DNA from: Baffinella frigidus
Lineage: Eukaryota > Cryptophyceae > Cryptomonadales > Baffinellaceae
Direction of reading: 5' to 3'
Assembly (NCBI GenBank): GCA_026770585.1
Contig: MU646382.1
Location: forward strand, 879,320 to 892,443
DNA: 13,124 nt
Within the stretch, counting starts at the first letter, position 1; each line of letters starts with the position of its first letter. The position numbers and the translations under genes were made by a program. The notes beneath the pieces are model-generated. The model searched no databases. It was not told the origin of the DNA and saw only the letters and a list, made by a program, of their open reading frames with translations. Below, in pieces: positions 7,531 to 12,963 of the stretch.

Positions 7531-8275
7531 TTGGGGGTTTAGGGTATAGGGTTTGGGGTTTGTGGTTGAGAGTTTTGATTTTTCTGTTTAGGGTATAGGG
7601 TTTGGGGTTGAGGGTTCAGGAATGAGGGTTGGGGGATTGGGGTTTGGGATTTGGTGTTTGGGGTTTGGTGTTTGGGTTTTGGGGTTTGGGGTGTAGAGTT
7701 GAGGGTTTAGGGTTTAGGGTTCAGGGTTGAGGGGTTTAGGGTTTAAGGTTTAGGTTTTGGTGTTTAGGGTTTAGGGTTTAGGGTTTAGGGTTTGGGGATT
7801 AGGGTTTAGGGTTTAGGGTGTAGGGTTCAGGTTTTAGGGTTCAGGGTTTACGGTTTAGTTCTCAGGGCTTAGGGCTTCGGGTTTAGTGTTTAGTGTTTAA
7901 GGTTTTGGTGTGTAGGGTGTAGAGTTTAGGGTGTAGGGTGTAGGGTGTAGGGTGTAGGGTGTAGGTTGTAGGATTTAGTGCCCAGGGTTCAGGGTTCAGG
8001 GTTTAGGGTTTAGGGTTCAGGGTTCCGCACCTGAGCCGCGACGCCGTAGTCGCCCCACAGGTCAGGGAACAGCTCCCTGTTGGGGTTTAGGGTTTAGGGT
8101 TCAGGGTTCAGGTTGTAGGGTGTAGGGTTTAGGGTTGAGGGTTTTCAGCGGGTAGGGTTCAGGGTTCAGGCACACCTTGCTGGTTTAGGGTTTAGGGTTT
8201 AGGGTTTAGGGTTTGGGGTTTAGGGTTTAGGGTTTAGAGTTTAGGGTGTAGGGTTTGGGGTTTAGGATTTATGCC
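7531..8275 (+). repeat. Long telomere-like tract, interrupted by a microexon
   Basis: About 740 bp of degenerate TTTAGGG heptads, G-rich strand on plus. Variants such as TGTAGGG form runs (about 7920-7965) and TTTGGGG is common near 7640-7690. The tract is broken at about 8026-8082 by GC-rich non-telomeric DNA that reads as a coding microexon on minus. In minus sense the tract is CCCTAAA-type and would be intron on both sides of that exon. Confidence 0.9.
8031..8076 (-). CDS. Microexon (46 nt) of the minus-strand membrane-protein gene
   Basis: Proposed exon 3. It is the only substantial non-telomeric DNA inside the telomere-like tract. In minus sense it is bounded by CCCCAACAG before and CAG/GTGCGG after. 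It reads (R)ELFPDLWGDYGVAAQ: one base completing a codon, then fifteen codons. The preceding exon (8379-8680) ends with two bases over, so the phase fits and the shared codon is AGG (Arg). The peptide has amphipathic, protein-like composition, but I do not recognise a family. Alternatively it is an isolated decayed exon. Seen: splice-like borders, open frame, phase. Inferred: that it is spliced. Confidence 0.5.
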
Positions 8276-8378
8276 GCCGATTTAGCATAATGATCGCCAC
8301 CAGGCAGGCGCGCGCGTCCCGCAGTCAGGCGCGGATGAGCAGCGTTGAGAGGAGCGTGTGGGGGGCGGGGGTAAGAAC

Positions 8379-8680
8379 CTTCTGGTTTCCGCTCCCGCGT
8401 GTGCGTCAAGCAGCGCGAGGGCGCCGGAGGCAGCAGCGACGACGGCCGAGAAGGGGACGAGCATGCTGCCGAGCCGCGCGGTGCCGGCGTAGATGCTCTC
8501 CCGCCGTCTGTGCACCCGCTGGTTGTACTTTTGGGGGTGCGGCTCGACGAAGATGGCCGCGACGAGGAACGCGGCGTGGTACGCGAGCGAGAGCGACAGG
8601 CACCAGTGCCGCATCAGCTGCGTGTGCCCCCCGAAGCGCACCGCGACGGGGTCGTGCCGCGTCAGCGCCGCCCTGAGCGC
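8379..8680 (-). CDS. Exon 2 of a multi-pass membrane protein
   Basis: An open exon of 302 nt. In minus sense it follows the acceptor GTGTACAG; an in-frame TGA lies only a few codons further upstream, which supports an exon border there. It starts ALRAALTRHDPVAVRFGG. It has two likely membrane spans, CLSLSLAYHAAFLVAAIFV and a second around SMLVPFSAVVAAASGALALL. Between them is a basic loop (EPHPQKYNQRVHRRRESIYAG). The proposed donor is AAG/GTTCTT, a weak site, leaving two bases that fit the 8031-8076 microexon. DP, the following span, and IY..T...MLVPF recall the EXPERA/TMEM97 (sigma-2 receptor-like) fold, but that match is weak and from memory. GC-rich frames on plus over this region are shadows. 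Confidence 0.6.
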
Positions 8681-8907
8681 CTGTACACGGGAGTTGGGTC
8701 ACGCGTTGAAGATAAAGCCGGGGCGAGAAGGAGGAAGGGGCTCCTATCCAGGCGGCGGCTGGGTATCTGGTCTTGTGCGCTTTTGGGGTTTGCCAGACGA
8801 TGGAAATCCGAACTCCCTGGTGCAGAGGAAACGGAGGGGTAGGCTGTGCACTAGTGTTGTTCGCACAGGCGGCAGGTGGAAGTTGGTTGCAGGGAGCGTG
8901 CCTGCAC

Positions 8908-9009
8908 GTCGAGGTAGCTGAGCCCGACATGGCAGGCCACCCAGAACCAATCCACCAGCGACAGGGAATTCGGATTGCTGCGCCCCGCCCCCGCCCCCCC
9001 CCCCGACAT
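8908..9009 (-). CDS. Exon 1 (start) of the membrane-protein gene
   Basis: ATG at 9007-9009 (minus sense), context CCACGATGTC with A at -3. It reads MSGGGGAGAGRS and then NPNSLSLVDWFWVACHVG, ending LSYLD: a short glycine-rich leader and one membrane span. Two donors are possible: GAC/GTGCAG, ending the exon at 8908, or the GC-type CAG/GCACGC, ending at 8902 and adding VQ. Both leave phase 0, matching exon 2. The second would give LDVQALRAAL, somewhat like the D-x-Q of EXPERA proteins. The gene is divergent from the phosphatase at 9374. The G-run in codons 3-10 is slippage-prone, and a one-base sequencing error there would hide the start. Confidence 0.55.
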
Positions 9010-9373
9010 CGTGGCGCAGATCCCTCCTTCCCCCCCGTAACTGCCCTTTCCAAACCGATCGGTTGGAGGGAGAGGGAGAGAGGGAGCGAGATGGAGGGCG
9101 GGAGAAAGGGAGAGGAAGGGAGGGAGATATATAGAGAGGGGGGTTAACTAAAAGTCCTTGTTCGCAAAAGTGCTCAGGTTGCGAGCCTGCCAACCAGGTT
9201 GCGAGCCTGACAACTTTCACCGAATCATCAACTTGAGAATTGACCGTTTCTAGATTTTTTTTAGGGTCCACATACGGATCCTTCAATAAAAGTCTCTTCC
9301 CTCATACGGACCGTTTGGTGACGTTCCAGAGTTCCACCCCCCACACGGAAGATTTCGGTGGAGTGGACGAACA
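9010..9373. promoter_or_regulatory. Shared intergenic region between two divergent genes
   Basis: 364 bp between the two proposed start codons. It contains a purine-rich tract (9061-9140, so pyrimidine-rich in the sense of the minus-strand gene) ending in ATATATAG at 9127-9134. That tract lies about 120 bp upstream of the minus-strand ATG and could act as a TATA-like element. A 20-bp tandem pair (CAGGTTGCGAGCCTG(C/A)CAAC) lies at 9175-9215, and GGTTGCGAGCC also occurs near 1671. No defined promoter motif for the plus-strand gene is recognised. Confidence 0.4.
9061..9140 (+). repeat. GA-rich simple sequence
   Basis: An irregular GGGAGA/GGGAGG purine tract. It lies in the interval between the two start codons and is probably promoter or 5' UTR of the minus-strand gene. 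Confidence 0.8.
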
Positions 9374-9482
9374 ATGGTGTCTGCGAACATGCAGCCTACG
9401 TCGCCTACGAAGGCGTGGCCCGAGCGAAACTCGCAGGGCGTCTACAAGGTGTCGAAAGGGCTCTACATATCGGGCATTGAAG
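9374..9482 (+). CDS. Dual-specificity phosphatase, exon 1
   Basis: Start of a small dual-specificity (atypical DUSP-like) protein phosphatase, which would dephosphorylate phospho-Tyr and phospho-Ser/Thr. ATG at 9374 in context ACAATGG (A at -3, G at +4). It encodes MVSANMQPTSPTKAWPERN, then QGVYKVSKGLYISGIEG. The K-GLYI-G-IE pattern is the first strand of the DSP domain (family form: I..GLYLG....A). The donor GAAG/GTGCAT leaves one base. Joining to 9655 restores GIEGAQEVVTLQQQGITHIL, continuous with the family pattern. ATG 9389 is an alternative start. Seen: motif and junction. Inferred: splicing and function. Confidence 0.75.
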
Positions 9483-9568
9483 GTGCATTCCATTTCACCT
9501 CTGAGATTGCTACTGCTGCCATGATTTTTTCGCGTGCATGCTTGCAGGGGGGCTTTCACGGCAACAGC

Positions 9569-9608
9569 ATTGTTGCGATATGTGCCGGGGCACAGGAGGT
9601 TGTGACGC
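9569..9608 (+). pseudogene. Decayed copy of phosphatase exon 2 (lost acceptor)
   Basis: Forty bases (ATTGTTGCGATATGTGCCGG, then GGCACAGGAGGTTGTGACGC) match 9636-9675 at 39 of 40 positions. The one difference changes the 3' splice site GTGCAG to GTGCCG. The copy lies within intron 1 and stops before the LQQQGITHIL part. Confidence 0.8.
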
Positions 9609-9654
9609 GTTCAGGGGGCCATCCACCGTAACCGGATTGTTGCGATATGTGCAG

Positions 9655-9710
9655 GGGCACAGGAGGTTGTGACGCTCCAGCAGCAGGGCATCACTCACAT
9701 CCTGAACATG
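9655..9710 (+). CDS. Dual-specificity phosphatase, exon 2
   Basis: The exon follows the acceptor TATGTGCAG and reads (G)AQEVVTLQQQ, GITHILNM. This is the helix and second strand of the DSP domain; GITHILN is close to the family consensus GITHVLN. The first two bases complete the Gly codon begun in exon 1. The proposed donor is CATG/GTGCCT in phase 0, matching exon 3. Reading past 9710 gives VPSHCPAR and then sequence with no DSP character, which supports a splice there. It is 56 nt long. Intron 1 is 172 nt; intron 2, 1245 nt, is the longest and holds a fold-back element and tandem duplications. Confidence 0.7.
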
Positions 9711-9972
9711 GTGCCTTCCCACTGCCCAGCAAGGGGGAATATACGCTGCATTCCTACTCACGTGCCCAGTGTCCCAGCGCGAGGAATCTGGGGGTTCGGC
9801 CGGCACTCAGGGGCTGAGGTTCTTGGATGGGGGCAGGGCATTTGTAGTTCCTGGGGTGCTTTAATGGGTGTGGGGCGTTGTGGATTCTCTGTTTGACGGT
9901 GCGAACGTGCGAAACGCCAGCGGGGCATCGCAAAGGTGTTCCAGGTGTTAAGAGGTCGCCTGCACAGGCTTC

Positions 9973-10292
9973 AGAGGATCAGAGGGGACGGGGCTGGCCA
10001 GTGTGGCACGGAGTTTCATATTGCGCGCAGTGTTCATCCTACCGACCATGCCCCGTCTAGCAGAGGGAGGATCCCAACAGCCCGAGAAGCTGACGCTTCT
10101 CGGTTTGAGTCGCTCACGGGCGTTTACACGGTGTCTTCAAATATGGTACCTGCATGTGAGTATCAAGTTGGGACCCCTCTGGAGATACCTAGGCACGAGC
10201 GTCAGAGGGCACGGGGCTGGCAAGCGTGGCACGGGGGTTCGTGCTGCTGGCAAGTGTGGCACGGAGGTTCATGCAGGGTTCATCCTGTCGAT
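9973..10292 (+). repeat. Duplicated block in phosphatase intron 2
   Basis: ATCAGAGGGGACGGGGCTGG, then CCAGTGTGGCACGGAGTTTCAT and CATCCTACCGA at 9979-10046, returns at about 10200-10292 as GTCAGAGGGCACGGGGCTGG and following. In the second copy the GGCAAG(C/T)GTGGCACGG part is itself doubled. No coding meaning is recognised. Confidence 0.6.
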
Positions 10293-10304
10293 GTACCAGG
10301 GGGC

Positions 10305-10455
10305 GGATCTCATGTGCAAACACTTATAATTCATAAACTGGATCCAACGAAATTTACTACACAAAACGATCGTCAATAGTAGTATTTAAAGCAAACGTGT
10401 AGTAATTTTGATTGAAATTCAGTTTGTAAATTATAAGTGTTTCCATATGAGATCC
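10305..10455. mobile_element. Fold-back element with GTGTAGTAA core, inside intron 2
   Basis: Arms: GGATCTCATGTGCAAACACT, TATAATTCATAAACTG and CGAAATTTACTACAC on the left. On the right are GTGTAGTAATTTTG, CAGTTTGTAAATTATAAGTG and CATATGAGATCC. It shares the inner CGAAATTTACTACAC with the elements at 4922, 5334 and 6026 but has different outer arms. Confidence 0.82.
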
Positions 10456-10581
10456 CACCAGGAGTCAGCGGCTCGGGCTGAGTCGCTGAGAACAGACTCT
10501 GGTTGAACTTCTGACGTCGGACCATAAACTCGAGGCGTCCAGCGAGAGCTCGAACCAAGTGCTTCTTAGAATCTACGATAA

Positions 10582-10658
10582 TGTACAACCGGACCTACCT
10601 AGTCGCTGATGTACAACCGGACCTACCAAATGTACAACCGGACCTACCTAGTCGCTGA
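10582..10658 (+). repeat. Three tandem copies of TGTACAACCGGACCTACC
   Basis: The 18-bp core begins at 10582, 10610 and 10631. The first and third copies are followed by TAGTCGCTGA, while the second is shortened. Confidence 0.85.
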
Positions 10659-10985
10659 CGGCTGAGAACGTTACTTCAAATATTGTACCTGCGACGTGCA
10701 GTGAAGTGACGTCTCTCGGGCGTGTTAGTATTCACCAAGGTCTCTCTTTCTCTGGGCGTGTTGGTATTAATCAAGGTCTCTCTCTCTCTCTCTCTCTGCA
10801 GGTGGGCCCGGCACTCTACGAACACCCGGGCTGAGAATGTGTCTTCAAATATTATAGACATGGAGCAAGGTGACGTCTCTCGGGAATGTTCGTATTAATC
10901 AAGGTCTCTCTTTCTGGGCTTGGTGGTATTGATCAAGGTGTCTCTCTCGGTGCAGGTGGGCCCGGCACTCTACGAGCACCCCCTG
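10659..10985 (+). repeat. Tandem duplication of an acceptor-plus-exon-3 block
   Basis: Two adjacent units of about 160 bp (10659-10829 and 10830-10985). Each begins GGCTGAGAA, TTCAAATATT. Each continues TGACGTCTCTCGGG, a repeated (G/C)GTATT(A/G)ATCAAGGTCTCTCT cassette, a CT run and (T/G)GCAG. Each ends in the first nine codons of exon 3 (VGPALYEHP). The first unit breaks off there; only the second continues into the full exon. Confidence 0.8.
10802..10828 (+). pseudogene. Truncated copy of phosphatase exon 3 (first nine codons)
   Basis: GTGGGCCCGGCACTCTACGA plus ACACCCG, reading VGPALYEHP, follows a strong CT tract and CTGCAG acceptor (10780-10801). It then runs straight into the next duplication unit. 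It has an acceptor but no donor and no FPHLF part. Confidence 0.8.
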
Positions 10986-11026
10986 GCGGGCGGGCGCGAG
11001 AAGAGCTTCTTCCCCCACCTCTTCAC
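10956..11026 (+). CDS. Dual-specificity phosphatase, exon 3
   Basis: The exon begins after CTCTCGGTGCAG and reads VGPALYEHPLAGG, REKSFFPHLF, then AC. The donor is TTCAC/GTCCAG. The two bases left over plus the first base of exon 4 make ACC (Thr). The junction reads FFPHLF-T-YKMIVARD, the loop and strand that precede the general-acid Asp in DSPs. The start phase (0) matches exon 2. Length 71 nt. It is the only one of four copies with both splice sites. The donor is not a strong consensus. I first considered a DUF952 fragment (yE....GG...FPHLy); the phase-perfect fit to exons 2 and 4 made me prefer the phosphatase. Confidence 0.65.
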
Positions 11027-11138
11027 GTCCAGCCCGCCCCAAATTTTGACACCCCCCCATGAAATCTACCTGGGAAATTTCGGGGGGGGGGTGCGAAATA
11101 TATCCGTGCCCAACTTGACTCCGAAAGATTTAGACTCC

Positions 11139-11198
11139 CTGGCGGGCGGGCGCGGGAAAAGCTTCCTCCCCCACCTCTTCACATCCTGCCCGCCCCAG
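11139..11198 (+). pseudogene. Decayed copy of phosphatase exon 3 (lost donor)
   Basis: It reads LAGGRGKSFLPHLF and continues TSCPPQ. Where exon 3 has TTCAC/GTCCAG this copy has TTCACATCC, so the GT is gone. The VGPALYEHP half and its acceptor are absent; in their place is unrelated DNA in the same frame. Confidence 0.8.
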
Positions 11199-11275
11199 CA
11201 TCACATTATTATTTGTCCATCAACCCTCAAAATAGTCGCTTGGCTAATTTGAGGCTTTCCTGGTGATACGCCTGC

Positions 11276-11320
11276 CTGAAGAGCTTCTTCCCCCACCTCT
11301 TCACGTCGAGCCCCCCCCAG
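11276..11320 (+). pseudogene. Decayed copy of phosphatase exon 3 (lost 5' half)
   Basis: It reads LKSFFPHLF then TSSPPQ in a frame shifted relative to the previous copies. The donor position is kept (TTCAC/GTCGAG), but the acceptor and the first twelve or so codons are missing. The 3' flank (CAGCCTCACATAAGTCTCTG) resembles that of the 11139 copy, so the copies were duplicated with flanking intron. Confidence 0.78.
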
Positions 11321-11522
11321 CCTCACATAAGTCTCTGGACCCGCAAATAAGTGGCTCGAACAATTTGAAGCTTTCCTTGCTCCACTCGGCTCTCTCAACC
11401 GCGGTCGCTAAAACTGCGGTTTCAGGCCCCACTGCTCAGTTTATCGAGGGCCCAGAGTAACCACACGGACGCTTAGTTGCTTAGTTGCTCTGCTAAGCCT
11501 CGCGGCGGCTCTAACCCCTGAA

Positions 11523-11594
11523 CCGCAAACCCCAAACCCTAAACAACAATCTCTTGCCCGAACCCCAAACTTAAAACCCTAAACCCTCAATCAG
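11523..11594 (+). repeat. Telomere-like 3' end of phosphatase intron 3
   Basis: CCCTAAA-type heptads with interruptions, running directly to the proposed acceptor CTCAATCAG of exon 4. The C-rich strand is the sense strand. Confidence 0.75.
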
Positions 11595-11631
11595 CTACAA
11601 GATGATCGTTGCCCGGGACGCGCCAGACCAG
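11595..11631 (+). CDS. Dual-specificity phosphatase, exon 4 (37-nt microexon, general-acid Asp)
   Basis: Thirty-seven bases inside CCCTAAA repeats, bounded by AATCAG before and CAG/GTTTAA after. It reads (T)YKMIVARDAPDQ and is followed after splicing by DLAQFFEETSRF of exon 5. This aligns by memory with the VHR-type segment ending in the general-acid Asp and the following helix, so the Asp at 11617-11619 would be the acid. One base completes the Thr codon from exon 3; it ends in phase 0, matching exon 5. It is far too short for ordinary gene finding. Seen: sequence, borders, phase. Known: DSP order. Inferred: splicing. Confidence 0.72.
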
Positions 11632-11950
11632 GTTTAACCCCAAAATTCTGAACCCTAAACCCTAAACCCTCAACCTCAATCCCTAAACCCTAAACCCCAA
11701 TTCCTAAATCCTAAAACCTACACCCTAAACCCTAAACCCTAAACCCTAAACCCTAAACCCTAAACCCTAAACCCTAAACCCTAAACCCTAAACCCTACAA
11801 CCTAAACCCTAAACCCGAAACCCTAAACACTAAACCCTAAACCCTAAACCCTAATCCCTAAACCCTAATCCCTAAACCCTAAACCCGAAACCCTCATACC
11901 TAAACCCTAAACCCTAAACCCCAAAACCTAAAACCTAAAACCCAAACCAG
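11632..11950 (+). repeat. Phosphatase intron 4, almost entirely telomere-like repeat
   Basis: A 319-nt interval between exons 4 and 5. It starts GTTTAACCCC and ends CCCAAACCAG, and consists of CCCTAAA heptads with few changes. About ten consecutive perfect units lie near 11720-11795, the purest telomeric sequence in the window. There is no other recognisable content. Confidence 0.88.
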
Positions 11951-12055
11951 GACCTCGCACAGTTCTTCGAGGAAACATCGCGGTTCATCCACCAGGGGCG
12001 CATGGCTGGGGGTGTTCTCGTGCACTGCTACGCTGGCGTCTCGCGCTCAGCCACG
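11951..12055 (+). CDS. Dual-specificity phosphatase, exon 5 (catalytic P-loop)
   Basis: Thirty-five whole codons between CCAAACCAG and ACG/GTATGG. It reads DLAQFFEETSRFIHQG, RMAGGVLVHCYAGVSRSAT. HCYAGVSRS matches the family signature HCxxGxSRS: catalytic Cys at 12026-12028, phosphate-binding Arg at 12044-12046, and the Ser that helps the leaving group at 12041-12043. All key residues are present, so this copy could be active. Phase 0 on both sides. The exon follows a telomere-repeat intron and is followed by four decayed copies of itself. The identification as a DSP catalytic exon is firm; activity and substrate are not known. Confidence 0.9.
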
Positions 12056-12137
12056 GTATGGACTTATCCAATTATTTTCGGCATGGTATGGAATTGTAGA
12101 ATTAATTTCGGGTTAACGGTTATTTTTTTTAGGTGAT

Positions 12138-12206
12138 ATCCACCAGGGGCACATGTCCGGTGGGGTGTTGGTGCACTGCTACGCTGGTGTCTTGCGTTCC
12201 GCCACA
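12138..12206 (+). pseudogene. Decayed copy of phosphatase exon 5, first (Ser to Leu in the P-loop)
   Basis: It reads IHQGHMSGGVLV, HCYAGVLRSAT, followed by an intact-looking donor ACA/GTATGG. It lacks the DLAQFFEETSRF part. A TTTTTTTTAG lies just before (12123-12132), but splicing there would be out of phase with exon 4. The Cys and Arg of CX5R are kept; the conserved Ser is Leu. Confidence 0.85.
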
Positions 12207-12214
12207 GTATGGAA

Positions 12215-12310
12215 TTAGGGGTTATGGTTCAGGGTACCGAGGGCGATCTTCCACGGCCTGGGTTCAGGGTTTAGGGTTAAAGATTAAGATTTAAGGGTAA
12301 GGGTTGAGGG
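12215..12310 (+). repeat. Telomere-like patch between exon-5 copies
   Basis: Degenerate TTCAGGG/TTTAGGG heptads with the G-rich strand on plus, opposite to intron 4. It is broken by 12238-12257, which has AG and GT borders in minus sense but no other support. Confidence 0.65.
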
Positions 12311-12312
12311 CC

Positions 12313-12384
12313 ATCCACCAGGGGCGTATGGCGGGGGGGGTACTGGTGCGTTGCTACGAGGGTGACTTGCGCTCTGCTACGGCA
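12313..12384 (+). pseudogene. Decayed copy of phosphatase exon 5, second (lost donor and His)
   Basis: It reads IHQGRMAGGVLV, RCYEGDLRSATA. The donor GTATGG has become GCATGC, His before Cys is Arg, and Ala-Gly-Val-Ser is Glu-Gly-Asp-Leu. The Cys and Arg remain. Confidence 0.85.
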
Positions 12385-12458
12385 TGCATCCCGCCCAAGG
12401 ACCTGGGTTTGCCTGAGGGCGTAAGCTTAAAGCGGAGGGCGTACGCTCTTGGGAGGCG

Positions 12459-12500
12459 TGGGTTCTCGTGCATTGCTACGCGGCGGTCTTGCGCTCTTAA
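12459..12500 (+). pseudogene. Decayed copy of phosphatase exon 5, third (ends in a stop)
   Basis: It reads WVLVHCYAAVLRS then TAA. The P-loop Gly is Ala and the Ser is Leu. No acceptor or donor is left. Confidence 0.8.
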
Positions 12501-12504
12501 CTCA

Positions 12505-12610
12505 CTCAACCCTCTACCATTAAGCCTAACCCTTAACCCTTAACCCTTAACCCTACACACAGACCAGTGGCAGAGCGCCCTGGTTTCCCTGAACCCTAAC
12601 CCCTAATTAC
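12505..12610 (+). repeat. CCCTTAA/CCCTAA patch with a possible microexon
   Basis: C-rich telomere-like units (TAACCCTTAACCCTTAACCC) around 12520-12555 and again at 12588-12605. They flank a 20-bp non-repeat piece at 12563-12582. Confidence 0.7.
12563..12582 (+). other. Possible 20-nt microexon
   Basis: Bounded by CTACACACAG before and CCTG/GTTTCC after, with telomere-like sequence on both sides. It is open as (two bases) QWQSAL. It lies inside phosphatase intron 5 and would not fit between exons 5 and 6 in phase, since 20 nt breaks the frame. It may be a displaced exon of the phosphatase tail or of another gene. Confidence 0.25.
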
Positions 12611-12612
12611 AT

Positions 12613-12626
12613 ATCGCTCTGCCACG
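12613..12626 (+). pseudogene. Fragment of phosphatase exon 5, fourth copy (last codons)
   Basis: CGCTCTGCCACG followed by GTGTGC matches the RSAT end and donor of exon 5. Short, but in series with the other copies. Confidence 0.5.
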
Positions 12627-12822
12627 GTGTGCACCCCACCCCGCCTTCCAGCTGCGAAGATTGAGAGAGGGCCCTTTCTCAGACCGTATCACACGATGCA
12701 CTTGTGAAGAGGGTTGAAGGCTGCGGGTGCGTACCTCGTGACAGCCTTTGACGCGCCTTCTTGTTCACTCACGTTGACCGACTATTCTCAAGTTGACATG
12801 CTGGGTGTGCGGGGGGGTGCAT

Positions 12823-12879
12823 GCGACCCTACCGTATCTCGTCGATTCCTCCGGGCTGGATGCCGGGACTTTCTTCGAG
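12823..12879 (+). pseudogene. Decayed copy of phosphatase exon 6
   Basis: It reads ATLPYLVDSSG, LDAGTFFE and matches AILAYLIDSFG, LDAGTSFE of exon 6 at 14 of 19 residues. The acceptor region GGGCGCAG is replaced by GGTGCATG, and the FIRRARPQ end is replaced by unrelated sequence. Confidence 0.82.
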
Positions 12880-12963
12880 GGCGCAGTGGGGTGGGGCGAA
12901 ATAGCCCGAAATGACCCCTCGTTGTCCACCGTGCGTAACTCTCAACCCGAACCCCGGGCGCAG

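Noticed and set aside
8290-8842. Plus-strand arginine-rich frames of 128 and 147 residues
   Set aside because: They are antisense shadows of the membrane-protein exons on minus, caused by high GC content.
10110-10155. Possible phosphatase exon reading FKYGTC before a GTGAGT donor, with repeats at 10675 and 10844
   Set aside because: It is in phase with exon 4, but there is no good acceptor, the repeats do not conserve the frame, and exon 3 fits the DSP fold better at the same place.
10956-11198. DUF952 domain fragment (LYEHPLAGG..FFPHLF)
   Set aside because: The pattern resembles the end of DUF952, but joining the exon to 9655-9710 and 11595-11631 gives a continuous DSP domain in phase at both junctions, a better explanation. 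A profile search would decide.
12238-12257. 20-nt minus-strand microexon candidate in a telomere-like patch
   Set aside because: It has AG and GT borders in minus sense, but no partner exons and no protein similarity. It is opposite to the phosphatase strand.
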